Below, in pieces: positions 7,200 to 15,766 of a stretch of DNA of 64,000 bases. Made by a program: the position numbers and the translations under genes. The first letter of the stretch is position 1, and each line of letters opens with the position of its first letter. This stretch comes from Dyella japonica A8 (lineage in GTDB: Bacteria; Pseudomonadota; Gammaproteobacteria; Xanthomonadales; Rhodanobacteraceae). The stretch lies in NCBI RefSeq assembly GCF_000725385.1, contig NZ_CP008884.1, positions 434,001 to 498,000 of the forward strand. The letters are read 5' to 3'. The notes under the pieces were generated by a model. The model was not told the origin of the DNA and made no database searches. It saw only the letters and a list, made by a program, of their open reading frames with translations.

Positions 7200-8975
7200 A
7201 TGGAACGAGCAATTATCCTCATTGGAGTCAGTCGGGCCGCAGGCGGGCTACGGCCATTGATGGCAGTCGATAAGTCCGTTGAAAGTATGTATCAATGGGC
7301 AGTACATCAGGGAATAGCCAAAGATCGCATCATCGTATGCTCGGATGCCAAAGGCTGTCGCGTCACCATTGCGCAAATTTTTGATGCAATACATGGCCTA
7401 CCTTCGACCGTAGAGCAGTTGATCGTTTATTTCTCCGGGCATGGCGTCATTAACAGCAGGCAGGAGTACTGGCTTCTGTCTGGGGCGCCAGACAACGCCA
7501 ACGAAGCGATCAATCTTGAAGCAAATATTGTCCTCGCCCGCATGGGGCGGTTTTCTCACGTCGTATTGATTTCGGACGCCTGCCGAACACAAACCCAGAG
7601 CATCGAGTTTGGTCAAATACGGGGGAGCGATATATTTCCCAACGCGACGAATGCATCGTTGGAGCGACCCGTCGACGTCTTCTTTGCAACCTCTCTTGGT
7701 TCCCCTGCACTGGAGGTCAAAGACGAAACTGGTGAGGCGTACAACGCTGTTTTCACCGAAGTACTCGTCGAGGCTCTCAATGGTCGAGTGGCCCAAGCAG
7801 TCACCGGAATGTATGTAAGGCCTCATCCACTTAAAAGAGCACTCCCTGAGGTTGTGCGTAAGAGCCTCCATGAGAAGGGCTTGTCTATCTTCACCGACCA
7901 GACCCCGGATGGTCGCATTACCTCGGACGAATCTGCATGGATATCTAGGTTGTCCAGTAGTACACCCACCACTCTGAATCAGTCGCCAGGCCCCACAGTT
8001 CGCTTCAGCCTAGGCGAAAAAAGGAGTGAGTCTCGCACCAACGAGAGAACAGATCCCGCGAAGCAACAGCCTCCTTCTGTCTTGGCAGAGAAGAGAGTAG
8101 AGAGGCTTTTAGACAGTTCCCGCGACGGGACCCGCATTTCACTAGGGGAACTCGAGCCCCCAAAGTCATTTCTTCACTCTCTTATTGAAGCGAGGAACCT
8201 CAGCCCGTCTCGGTACAGAGAATTATCTGGTCTTGAAGTGTACGGAGAATACCTTGGGTCGATCAGATTCAGACGTGGGCGAGCAGGATCGCAGATCCTT
8301 CCAGAATCATTTGAACGACGGGCGGTGCTGTTCCAGGATTTGAGCACGCCTGTGGAAACGCTCCTTACCTTTGTAGACGGTACGGGAACAACCATTCCCC
8401 TCATTCCCGGATACTTTGCTTTGCTCCGATTTAACGGAAGTAGCCTCGCGGAAGTGTGGTATGAGCCGGCCCATCCGGAGATTGCTCGAGTAAGCAGACG
8501 CGAAATAGCCCCTTTGAGAACAGCCATCGCAGATGCAATTTCCTTAGGAGTCTTCTCGCCCGACGTCGAAGGCGCGAATCGGCTTGCTGATCTAATGAGG
8601 TCCCACAAGTTTGGTGATCCGGCGTTGGCTATTTACGCTTCCTACGCCTACCACCAGCTCGGCAAGACAACAAAGATTGTCAACATGCGACGGTACCTGA
8701 AAAATGAGTTGGGTATGGACATCTTTGATGCAGCGTTTTTGTCTCGGCAGTTTCTTATGGAGCCGAGAGATAGCCGGCCGACAATGCCAACGACGCCCAT
8801 GCTCACCCGAGGCTGGGCTCTAGTTAGTGCGCTAGGCGGATCGCACGCGGAAAAATTGTCACAGCTGCGCCCATACATTCTTCCGTCGACCTGGTCATTG
8901 TATTCGATCGATGGAGTGCGCCTACTTGATCAATGGTTCGATCAAATGGGCGGCGAACTACTGGCTAATTATTAG
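7200..8975 (+). CDS. Caspase-like (C14/metacaspase) protease with long unknown C-terminal region
   Basis: A 591-residue protein. Its first 230 residues form a caspase p20-like fold: strand MERAIILIGVS, catalytic His81 in LIVYFSGHG, and catalytic Cys128 in VVLISDACRTQ. A basic/Ser-rich linker (about 240-320) precedes a 270-residue C-terminal region without a motif I recognise. That region may sense a signal or be the maturation partner. The gene is 10 bp upstream of an alpha/beta hydrolase gene and divergent from a TIR gene. Caspase-like proteases in such islands are abortive-infection executioners activated by a nucleotide signal or by proteolysis. The start has only a weak ribosome site, but the next Met would remove the first strand. 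Confidence 0.8.
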   Translation: MERAIILIGVSRAAGGLRPLMAVDKSVESMYQWAVHQGIAKDRIIVCSDAKGCRVTIAQIFDAIHGLPSTVEQLIVYFSGHGVINSRQEYWLLSGAPDNANEAINLEANIVLARMGRFSHVVLISDACRTQTQSIEFGQIRGSDIFPNATNASLERPVDVFFATSLGSPALEVKDETGEAYNAVFTEVLVEALNGRVAQAVTGMYVRPHPLKRALPEVVRKSLHEKGLSIFTDQTPDGRITSDESAWISRLSSSTPTTLNQSPGPTVRFSLGEKRSESRTNERTDPAKQQPPSVLAEKRVERLLDSSRDGTRISLGELEPPKSFLHSLIEARNLSPSRYRELSGLEVYGEYLGSIRFRRGRAGSQILPESFERRAVLFQDLSTPVETLLTFVDGTGTTIPLIPGYFALLRFNGSSLAEVWYEPAHPEIARVSRREIAPLRTAIADAISLGVFSPDVEGANRLADLMRSHKFGDPALAIYASYAYHQLGKTTKIVNMRRYLKNELGMDIFDAAFLSRQFLMEPRDSRPTMPTTPMLTRGWALVSALGGSHAEKLSQLRPYILPSTWSLYSIDGVRLLDQWFDQMGGELLANY

Positions 8976-8985
8976 GGAGAAGATC

Positions 8986-9867
8986 ATGAAAGACCTGGTG
9001 CTGATTCATGGTCGTTCGCAGGAAGGGAAAAATGCGATCGAATTGAAAGCCAGTTGGGTAGATGCCTGGGCAAGAGGTCTTGGCAAAGACAGCCTAGATG
9101 TACCCATTACTGATTCGCGCATTCACTTCCCTTACTACGGCGACTCTCTGTTCGATCTGACCAACGGAAGTAGCGTCGACGATGCAGCCAGAATTATTGT
9201 TCGCGGAGCGGAGATCGACATTACATCAGCTTCGTTTATCAATCGGATGCTTGAAGATTACGTCAATGGATTGGGCATCACCGATGCCGAGATTGCAGAA
9301 GAATTACCTGTCGATCAACGCCGAGTCATACAGCGCGGAATTCAGAACTTGCCTTGGGTCCAGGCAGCGCTCAGAGTCATGGACCAACGCCTTCCGGGCA
9401 CAGGTGCAGCGATAGCATTGGCAACCTACGATGTATACATCTACCTCACAAATGACCGAGCGCGCACCTACATCAATGATGGAGTACGTAAGGCGATTCG
9501 TGATTGTAGCGTCGTGGTTGCCCATTCACTTGGAACGATTGTGGCCTACAACGTTCTTAGGGACTTGGACCCCAAAGAAGTAAAAATCCCGCTACTAGTC
9601 ACCCTGGGATCGCCGCTAGGAATTCGCTCTATCCGCGAAAAGCTTAGCCCTATCAAGCATCCGCCCTGCGTTTTTGAATGGCGTAACGCTAGAGACCCGC
9701 GAGATGTCGTGGCCTTATACCCACTGGACAACGTCAACTTTGATATCAAGCCATCGATCATCAATAAGAGCGACGTATTCAATCACACTTCGAATTGCCA
9801 TGGCATCGCGGGATATTTCGATGACCCAGTTGTCGCGCAGTGGGTCTACGACGCCATATCCGATTAA
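8986..9867 (+). CDS. Alpha/beta hydrolase co-transcribed with the caspase-like protease
   Basis: A 293-residue protein starting at ATG 8986 (AGGGAGA upstream), 10 bp after the caspase stop. KDLVLIHGRSQEGK gives the oxyanion HG loop, and VVVAHSLGTIVAYNVL is the nucleophile elbow with Ser181. A late Asp (ARDPRDVV) and His (NCHGIAGYF) are placed to complete the triad. The fold matches lipase/esterase-like serine hydrolases of unknown substrate. There is no signal peptide, so it acts in the cytoplasm. Tight coupling to a caspase-like gene suggests either a second toxic effector or a zymogen switched on by cleavage. Neither can be proven here. Confidence 0.8.
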   Translation: MKDLVLIHGRSQEGKNAIELKASWVDAWARGLGKDSLDVPITDSRIHFPYYGDSLFDLTNGSSVDDAARIIVRGAEIDITSASFINRMLEDYVNGLGITDAEIAEELPVDQRRVIQRGIQNLPWVQAALRVMDQRLPGTGAAIALATYDVYIYLTNDRARTYINDGVRKAIRDCSVVVAHSLGTIVAYNVLRDLDPKEVKIPLLVTLGSPLGIRSIREKLSPIKHPPCVFEWRNARDPRDVVALYPLDNVNFDIKPSIINKSDVFNHTSNCHGIAGYFDDPVVAQWVYDAISD

Positions 9868-9944
9868 GCGCCTTCAGCCACGAACTGGGGCGACCGAGTG
9901 CTGCTCGAACCGATCCGTATCGCGTAGTGCTTACATCGAGATTG

Positions 9945-10919
9945 TCAAAGTCGACCTTTGGCAACAAGTCGCCTGTAGTGCTCTCCAAGAACAGTTAGCT
10001 TGCAGCTCTTGCTCTCCATTGCCGCATGCCACATATGGGGCGCATTGACTGGCACGACCAAATTGAGACGGTTGTAACGCTGAAGGATTGCAAATCGCCA
10101 AGTGTTCTCGGGGTCGGGATTGGGCATACCTGGATCGCGCCCCTTCATCTCCGGTTCGAACGATGGGTCGAGCCCGAATTCGGCACCGGGAAAAGGAAAA
10201 AACTCCGAGATTCGCTGCAGATCACTTAGGTCAATAGGGGGTGCAACCTTACGAAGCGATACAAACTCCTGCACGTTTGTCTTGAACACCGGACGCTGCT
10301 CCCATCCGCCAAGCGATTGATCGACGTGTGCGTAGACGCTTCCAGGAGTGATATCGCCGGTAAGATTTGCCGCTCCCCCAAAAAGTGCGTCTACAAGAAG
10401 TGTTGTGAATACCCCCCGACCATCTTCTTCAATCGCAGGCTGATCGGCTGTGGATGCGGTGAGAATCGTCATCCCCTCTGACAGCGACGCGAGGTTACTC
10501 ACACCAGGGATCGCTCCGGCAGCTCCCGAGTAGCAGCTATCGAGGACGATGATCTTGTTCTGGGCGGGAGAGGCGTTTGCTAGCGTCATGATCTCAGAGA
10601 GGGACAGTCCTTCGTCTCCTTGCGTGGCATCTGACGCCACCACATATCCGCCAGTCGCCTCCACTTGCCCATGGCCTGCAAAATAAAACAGCGCAATCTC
10701 CGCTTTGGCATTGAATAGTTTTCTGACGTGTTCCTTGAGCTGTCGCCGGTCTACCTTCTGCTCAGGCCCCACGCTGGTGAGCAAGGTTGTATCAAAATTG
10801 ACCGTTCCGTCACCGTGACGACTAAGAACGGATTGCACCGAGTAGGCGTCTGCCACACAACCGGTGAGCGGCTTTAGATGCTCGTAGAAGTCGATTCCAA
10901 CAATCAGCGCAATTCGCAT
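9945..10919 (-). CDS. Caspase-like protease of a TIR-caspase (type IV Thoeris-like) operon
   Basis: ATG 10919 behind GGGAG gives a 324-residue protein; the longer reading to 10964 has no ribosome site. The peptidase C14 core shows [13 protein letters not shown], catalytic His83 in [10 protein letters not shown] and catalytic Cys129 in [13 protein letters not shown]. The segment [19 protein letters not shown] completes the p20/p10-like fold. The C-terminal 110 residues ([16 protein letters not shown] onward) are probably the signal-binding or regulatory part. It lies 13 bp downstream of a ThsB-like TIR gene. This order (TIR, then caspase) matches the pairs reported as type IV Thoeris, where a TIR-made cyclic ADP-ribose isomer activates the protease to kill infected cells. 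Confidence 0.85.
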   Translation of the reverse strand: MRIALIVGIDFYEHLKPLTGCVADAYSVQSVLSRHGDGTVNFDTTLLTSVGPEQKVDRRQLKEHVRKLFNAKAEIALFYFAGHGQVEATGGYVVASDATQGDEGLSLSEIMTLANASPAQNKIIVLDSCYSGAAGAIPGVSNLASLSEGMTILTASTADQPAIEEDGRGVFTTLLVDALFGGAANLTGDITPGSVYAHVDQSLGGWEQRPVFKTNVQEFVSLRKVAPPIDLSDLQRISEFFPFPGAEFGLDPSFEPEMKGRDPGMPNPDPENTWRFAILQRYNRLNLVVPVNAPHMWHAAMESKSCKLTVLGEHYRRLVAKGRL

Positions 10920-10932
10920 TTTAGCTCCCAAA

Positions 10933-11304
10933 CTAAAGGCCGTCGATAAAGTCCTTGATTGCATCCCAAGTCCAAGGCACCGTCTTCAGTCCTTGGATAA
11001 CGGTCCGGTCATGACTGTAGATCCAGAGGCCGAGTACCGGACGTTTCTCCTCGCGAGCGCAGGCTATCTCCCACTTCTGGCCGGTAGACGCTAGTGAGTT
11101 CTTACTTACTAGCGCAATGACGCCATCAGATCGTCTTATTCGATTGCGAACGTGTTCCTTCCACTCGGAGGTGTAGGCCTCCTTGACAGACATATCGATA
11201 TACTCAAAGGGAGACTTTGTATGCAGAGACTGCCCCTTAAGTAGGTCGCGCGAGCGCTCGTCTTCAATTGCAAAAGCCACAAATACAACCTTTTTTTCGG
11301 CCAT
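10933..11304 (-). CDS. ThsB-like TIR protein of the TIR-caspase operon
   Basis: A 123-residue single-domain protein behind AGGGAGATC. It follows the DUF1863/ThsB-type TIR pattern: [56 protein letters not shown], then [13 protein letters not shown] with the candidate catalytic Glu79. ThsB-type TIRs sense infection and convert NAD into a cyclic ADP-ribose signal. The next gene, 13 bp downstream, is a caspase-like protease, the expected effector. The operon converges on the hydrolase gene of the neighbouring TIR/caspase module. Domain call is strong; the exact Thoeris type is inferred from gene pairing. Confidence 0.85.
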   Translation of the reverse strand: MAEKKVVFVAFAIEDERSRDLLKGQSLHTKSPFEYIDMSVKEAYTSEWKEHVRNRIRRSDGVIALVSKNSLASTGQKWEIACAREEKRPVLGLWIYSHDRTVIQGLKTVPWTWDAIKDFIDGL

Positions 11305-11438
11305 ACTGATCTCCCTATGTGAAGCAGTGACAATGGAACGCTCCGTTGGCGACTAGAGCACTGAAGCGCAGTCAACCTTGAGAACAGGTCCGCGCTACCC
11401 GCCTTGGAGTCGACACCAGCAGATGCGTGTCCTCGGAT

Positions 11439-11591
11439 TCAAGTATGGACAGAAGCGCTCTCAATTGGCTGGGCGGATTTGGCATCTTTCACCACGCCCG
11501 CTACGTAGGTAAGCCGATCGCATGGCCCAAAGTAGCAACAGCCGCCCAAAAGCAGTGAGGCAAATAGCCCGGCCCATCTAGAAAATGACAT
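11439..11591 (-). pseudogene. Small lipoprotein gene cut by an in-frame TGA
   Basis: Behind a GGGGGGCG ribosome site the frame reads MSFSRWAGLFASLLLGGC, a lipoprotein signal with Cys18. It continues DRLTYVAGVVKDAKSAQPIE to TGA at 11439-11441. The frame then continues with IRGHASAGVDSKAGSADLF, which resembles the next strand of a carboxypeptidase-regulatory-like beta fold. A 50-residue lipoprotein is possible, but premature truncation of a longer one is more likely. Confidence 0.45.
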
Positions 11592-11606
11592 CGCCCCCCT
11601 TTTCCG

Positions 11607-11635
11607 ATGTCCGCTTTGTGTCGAAAGCAGACCTT
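11607..11635. repeat. Dispersed palindrome flanking the kinase gene, left copy
   Basis: ATGTCCGCTTTGTGTCGAAAGCAGACCTT, same orientation as the copy at 12191. It abuts the kinase stop codon. Confidence 0.75.
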
Positions 11636-12138
11636 CAAGCTAAACCAACTACACGTACATCATATATTTCACGTTCAACCTCTCCGATCGGCTCCCAGTG
11701 ATCGCTTGCCAGCTCGAAAAACGCATCAGGCACGTCCATCGCGTATGTCGGGCCTCGTTCCAGATTGCGCTTGCGGACACGCTCCCGTCGCACCTCGCGC
11801 GGGGCATCCAGCAAGTATATGGCCAAGTCGTATCCGGCCTCGCTCACCTGTGCGTAGAAGTGTTCGCGGCTAGCCCGTTCGACCAGCCCGAGCTCAAGGA
11901 CGACATCATGGCCCGCATCCAGAACCTCCCGGGCCGCCATCCAGATCTGATCAAGGCAACGCGCCTTCCTGGCGATGTACCACTCCATCGCGTTCGTCGC
12001 AGGACGATCCGGGCTATATAGCCTGACGAACCACGCATCCAGGATAAAACCCGGTGCCGCGTATTGCTTTCGGAGTTCGGCGACGAACGTGGATTTGCCG
12101 GCGCCAACCGGCCCTTCAACCAGGTGAATCGTTGCCAT
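11635..12138 (-). CDS. AAA_33-type P-loop kinase / ATP-binding protein
   Basis: The start at ATG 12138 is preferred because MATIHLVEGPVGAGKSTF begins directly with the first strand and Walker A (residues 9-16), and AAGGAAG lies upstream. The 167-residue protein continues with a mobile lid (REVRRERVRKRNLERG) typical of small zeta-toxin/gluconate-kinase-like phosphotransferases of the AAA_33 family. The substrate is unknown. The gene is monocistronic and bracketed by two direct copies of a 28-bp palindromic repeat (11607 and 12191), so it looks like a movable single-gene unit. It could be a metabolic or antibiotic kinase, or a toxin-like kinase. Confidence 0.75.
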   Translation of the reverse strand: MATIHLVEGPVGAGKSTFVAELRKQYAAPGFILDAWFVRLYSPDRPATNAMEWYIARKARCLDQIWMAAREVLDAGHDVVLELGLVERASREHFYAQVSEAGYDLAIYLLDAPREVRRERVRKRNLERGPTYAMDVPDAFFELASDHWEPIGEVEREIYDVRVVGLA

Positions 12139-12190
12139 TTCGGTGAAGTCTTCCTTGATGGTGTAAGTAGGTGGCGATGCCAAAGCAAAG

Positions 12191-12218
12191 GGTCGGCTTT
12201 GGGTCGAAAGCAGACCTT
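12191..12218. repeat. Dispersed palindrome flanking the kinase gene, right copy
   Basis: GGTCGGCTTTGGGTCGAAAGCAGACCTT; one arm has a C-to-G change relative to the consensus. Confidence 0.75.
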
Positions 12219-12364
12219 ACCATTCGCAAGAACTGGAGGGTCAAGTTACCCCATTCGGCCGCCGACAGAACAAGCAGCGAGACACCCCAAGGGACCGAAA
12301 CAGAACCCGAGCGGCACGTTGGTCAAGGGCCAGTCCGCCCACCTCAAGCAGGGCATGGAATTCG

Positions 12365-13239
12365 ATGTCTTCCTCACTGACCGCTCGTAGTCCTGATCTG
12401 TTGCGCCTGCGGAATGAGGGCTTTCATCTGGAGGTGCAGGATGGCTATCTGCTCGTCCACGACGCGCCCTACGTCAACTCGGACGCGGTGTGGAGCGCGG
12501 AACGCTTGCGTTCCGCCTGGATTTGACCGGCGCCATCGCGGTCAAGCCGCAGGAGCACACGGCCTATTTCATCGGTAAACGTCCCTGCGATACGCAGGTA
12601 CATCCGTTGTCGGCCATCATCAACAACAGCGCGACCACGGTGGTGAATAGCATCACCGTGAACCACTATCTCTCGGCAAAACCGCGGACGGCTGACCTTC
12701 TCTATCGGTTCTACTACGAGAAGGTCACCAAGTATGTGGCGCAGCTCGAAGGGCATGCCAAGCACCTCTCGCCAGGGATCAGTGCGCGTACGCTTCCGCT
12801 CGTCTTGGCCGACGGCAATGAGTCCGCGTTCGCATACAAAGACACCGCTTCGACGCGAGCCCACATTGGTGTACCCACCGGCCGCCTGAAATCGCGGCGC
12901 ATCGCGATTGTTGGTCTGGGGGGCACCGGTGCCTATGTGCTCGACCTCGTGGCGAGAACGCCTGTCGCCAAGATCGATCTCTGGGACGGCGATGTTCTCC
13001 AGCAGCACAACGTGTTTCGCTATCCAGGTGCGGCGCCCATCGAGACCCTTCAAGCGACGCCGACCAAGGTCGGGTATCTGGCCGGCGTCTATCAGGCCAT
13101 GCGCCGGCACATCGTCCCGCACGCGGAAATGATCACTGCGGACAACGCTCATCTCCTTCGCGACTTCGACTACGTGTTCGCCTGCGTCGACCGAGCCGAC
13201 GCCCGACGCCTTAGGGCAGCCCGCACGCTGCAACATTGA
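12365..13239 (+). pseudogene. DUF6791-ThiF (E1-like adenylyltransferase) gene, frameshifted and C-terminally truncated
   Basis: ATG 12365 opens SPDLLRLRNEGFHLEV and YLLVHDAPYVNSDAV, the start of a DUF6791-type N-terminal domain. Near 12488-12490 one base appears to be missing. The protein resumes in another frame as ERGTLAFRLDLTGAIAV...HTAYFIGKRPC, then RRIAIVGLGGTGAYVLD (the ThiF nucleotide loop) and IDLWDGDVLQQHN. The frame ends soon after DYVFACVDRADARRL, so the C-terminal half is lost. Intact relatives are E1-like enzymes of bacterial ubiquitin-like pathways, often with JAB peptidases and multiubiquitin proteins in defence islands. Just upstream, the end of another ORF (GTLVKGQSAHLKQGMEFDV, stop 12388-12390) overlaps this start and may be the remnant of its partner. 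Confidence 0.75.
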
Positions 13240-13999
13240 ATCGCCTCTCTCACATCACCACGAGGTACATGTAAAAGGCCGGTTTTTTCATTTTTTACGT
13301 AGATAAACACGTCCTTATCTCGCCATTCTGATCTCGGCGTAGCGGACAGCCAAATTGCTTAGTCGCGTATATCTTGCGCTTCTTGTCGAAGTGTAGAGGT
13401 GGGGATGCGCTCATCGCTGAAAGATGGGTTCTAGTGCCTTCTTACGCACTAATCGTAACGCATGTAACCGTAACGCATGAAACGTGCAGGAACTCCGCGC
13501 CATTAACGACGCGGAACGCCATTGAAGGGTCGATTCTACCGGAGGCCACCAGCGTCAGTTGCTTCGTAATGATTCTCCAAGCATCCGAATGCAGGCCTGA
13601 TCCATAGTCTGCTTTTCTCGACACCGTAGGCTGTATAAGGATGTGCCGAAGCGGATACCAACCCCCCGTGTATTCGCTTTACCTGCGGTGCCGATCAAAG
13701 TGGACTGAAATCCTGAGATTGCCAGAAGAGTCCTCAGGAACACCCCTACATCTAATAGACGCAACTGATCAGTCCAAGACGCTCGATCCTACCCGCAATA
13801 CGTTTCGGCAGTCACCGCCGAATCTCGGCATGAACCGGCTTCAACGAGTTTGCGTCGGCCATAGAGACGCAGGTTAAGGACATCAGACATAGCATCACTC
13901 CAAGCTCAAGGAAGACATAGCTCTCTACGACATCAGTGACGAGAGGCTGAGTTGCATTCGACTTAGCCCAAGTCACTCCATCCGAGTGCAAGTGCGACC
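13240..13999. other. Intergenic, 760 bp
   Basis: Only short ORFs without motif or ribosome site are present. It is relatively AT-rich, with no clear hairpin. It separates the defence island from the signalling/adhesin block. Confidence 0.5.
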
Positions 14000-14398
14000 A
14001 TGACGATCGACCTAGATACGGAAAATTGTTCGCCGAGATATGCCGCAATCCACTTACGAGGAAGGCTCGACTCGCTCACGTTTAGTGAATTCGACGAAGC
14101 GGTCGTCACTGTACTTCAAGCGATGCCCATGGGTGGCACAGTCGTTCTGGATCTCTCTGGTCTTGAATACATTAGCAGTGCGGGATTGCGAAGTATTGCA
14201 AAACTCCGAAGATCGATGCGGGCACGCAACGGTCAAATCCTGTTCGCCAATCCGCAGGCTCAAGTTCGTAGGGTATTCGAGATCATCAAAGCAGCGCCTA
14301 TTAACGACGTGTTCTCGAGCTTGGCGGAACTAGACCACTACCTTGATCACATCCAAGGAAAGATCGTCCATGGAGATGATGATGATAACAGTTCATGA
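14000..14398 (+). CDS. STAS-domain protein (anti-sigma factor antagonist-like)
   Basis: A 132-residue single STAS domain. IHLRGRLDSLTFSEFDEAV is followed by GTVVLDLSGLEYISSAGLRSI, which holds the phosphorylatable Ser in the ISSAGL loop. It then ends in an acidic tail (HGDDDDNSS). Such proteins bind a kinase/anti-sigma partner when unphosphorylated. No HATPase_c or PP2C partner is encoded here, so the partner is elsewhere. It stands 180 bp ahead of an RcsB-like regulator on the same strand and may belong to the same surface/biofilm control unit. Confidence 0.85.
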   Translation: MTIDLDTENCSPRYAAIHLRGRLDSLTFSEFDEAVVTVLQAMPMGGTVVLDLSGLEYISSAGLRSIAKLRRSMRARNGQILFANPQAQVRRVFEIIKAAPINDVFSSLAELDHYLDHIQGKIVHGDDDDNSS

Positions 14399-14581
14399 GT
14401 ATCCTTCTCTGCTCGTCGCGACCTCGAATATCGCCAAATGTACTCAAGGCGTTGAGCCGATAGAGAAGATAGGGCCGATATCGATCCGCAGACTAATGTC
14501 ATGCGCCGTGCCGACAGAATCAGTCACCTAGAAGTGTCTTCGGCAAATCACTGAAGCGATCGAAATTGCCAGCCAAGTACT

Positions 14582-15280
14582 ATGTTGCGGGTCCAGTTTA
14601 TGCAAAATGGTCACTCGAGCACCCGTGTCGTAATCGCAGATGATCACCCTGTAGTCATGCTTGGGGTTAGAACACTCCTGAAGGATGTGGACGATATACA
14701 GATTGTGGGTGAGGCTGCCGATGGCGAGGAGCTAATGGCCATGCTCCGATCTCGTCCCTGCGATCTATTGATCACGGATTTCTCTATGCCTTTCGCGCAT
14801 GCGAGCGGTGATGGCCTCATTCTCCTCCGTCGGCTGCGGCGAACCTATCCAAAACTTCCCATCATCGTCCTAACGATGATTCATAACCGGTCACTGATTC
14901 GATGCATGCTTGCTACAGGCATTGCAGGGTTGGTAGGAAAGGCGTCAATGATGAACGAACTGGTCCTTGCCGTTAGAGCAGTTACGCAAGGGCGTGTTTA
15001 CCTATGCGATGCCTGGCGATCCCACCTGGAGGGGACAGTTGACCTGCACGTCCATGGCGAAGGATTGATTCATGAGCGATCGCATCGCAGCGACCTCTCC
15101 CGACGCGAAGCAGAAGTTGTACGCCTATTCGCTCTTGGATTGACAATGACACAGATCGCTGACCGCCTCAGTCGAAGCATTAAGACTGTAAGCAAGCAAA
15201 AATGCGATGCCATGCGTAAGTTGGCCATCTCGAACAATACGGAACTTTACGAGTACGCCAAAACCAGCGGACTGCTGTAA
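14582..15280 (+). CDS. RcsB/NarL-type response regulator
   Basis: Receiver domain (VVIADDHPVVMLGV acidic pair, phospho-acceptor Asp in LLITDFSMPF, T/K switch in IVLTM and GLVGKAS) followed by a LuxR-type HTH (LSRREAEVVRLFALGLTMTQIADRLSRSIKTVSKQK). The C-terminal half closely follows the RcsB/EvgA pattern. The first ATG is at 14582 and a second at 14600; neither has a good ribosome site, so 226-232 residues are possible. The hybrid kinase at 28378 has receiver and HPt domains and is a natural phosphodonor candidate. Likely target: the adhesin/glycan cluster between them. Confidence 0.88.
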   Translation: MLRVQFMQNGHSSTRVVIADDHPVVMLGVRTLLKDVDDIQIVGEAADGEELMAMLRSRPCDLLITDFSMPFAHASGDGLILLRRLRRTYPKLPIIVLTMIHNRSLIRCMLATGIAGLVGKASMMNELVLAVRAVTQGRVYLCDAWRSHLEGTVDLHVHGEGLIHERSHRSDLSRREAEVVRLFALGLTMTQIADRLSRSIKTVSKQKCDAMRKLAISNNTELYEYAKTSGLL

Positions 15281-15498
15281 CCCAGTCGACGTGCCAGTGT
15301 TCCATCAATCGCGCTGAAACTAACCCACTTTCCAAACCACGTTTTTCGGATTGATCTAATATCAACTCCACTTTTGCAGTGATACTTTGGATTCGGCAGC
15401 TGAGGCTGCCGGGCACATTGATCGGCAAATTTTCCCCAACTTGAGTATCGACCGTTTTCCGCATGCGTGAAACGCGTATGCGTCGGCGAAGTCGCCGA

Positions 15499-15537
15499 AG
15501 GCCGCCGGGATCTACCCCCTTTTGGTCCCGGCGGCCT
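15499..15537 (+). terminator. Intergenic hairpin terminator-like
   Basis: AGGCCGCCGGGA (15499-15510) pairs over 12 bp with TCCCGGCGGCCT (15526-15537), followed by GAATTTG. It separates the response regulator from the GGDEF-EAL gene. Confidence 0.6.
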
Positions 15538-15766
15538 GAATTTGCTCATGGAGCCTCGGCATCATGAGTTTCCTGGAAACGCGTTTTGGCCAGTTTTTCG
15601 GCAATAGCATTCTCAGGAATGCAGGTGCTGCGGCCGGTTTTCCTTGTGGGAAACGGCGCACTAGCCGGCCTCAACGGTTGCTTTCTCTACTTTTCCACTT
15701 ACCTGCCAGCACTACCCTCAATACCAATGACAACGCCATTTGAAGGACCAGCAAGGCAGCCGTCGC

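Noticed and set aside
12469..13236. 255-codon minus-strand ORF
   Set aside because: Exact antisense of the ThiF pseudogene, whose conserved motifs are on the plus strand.
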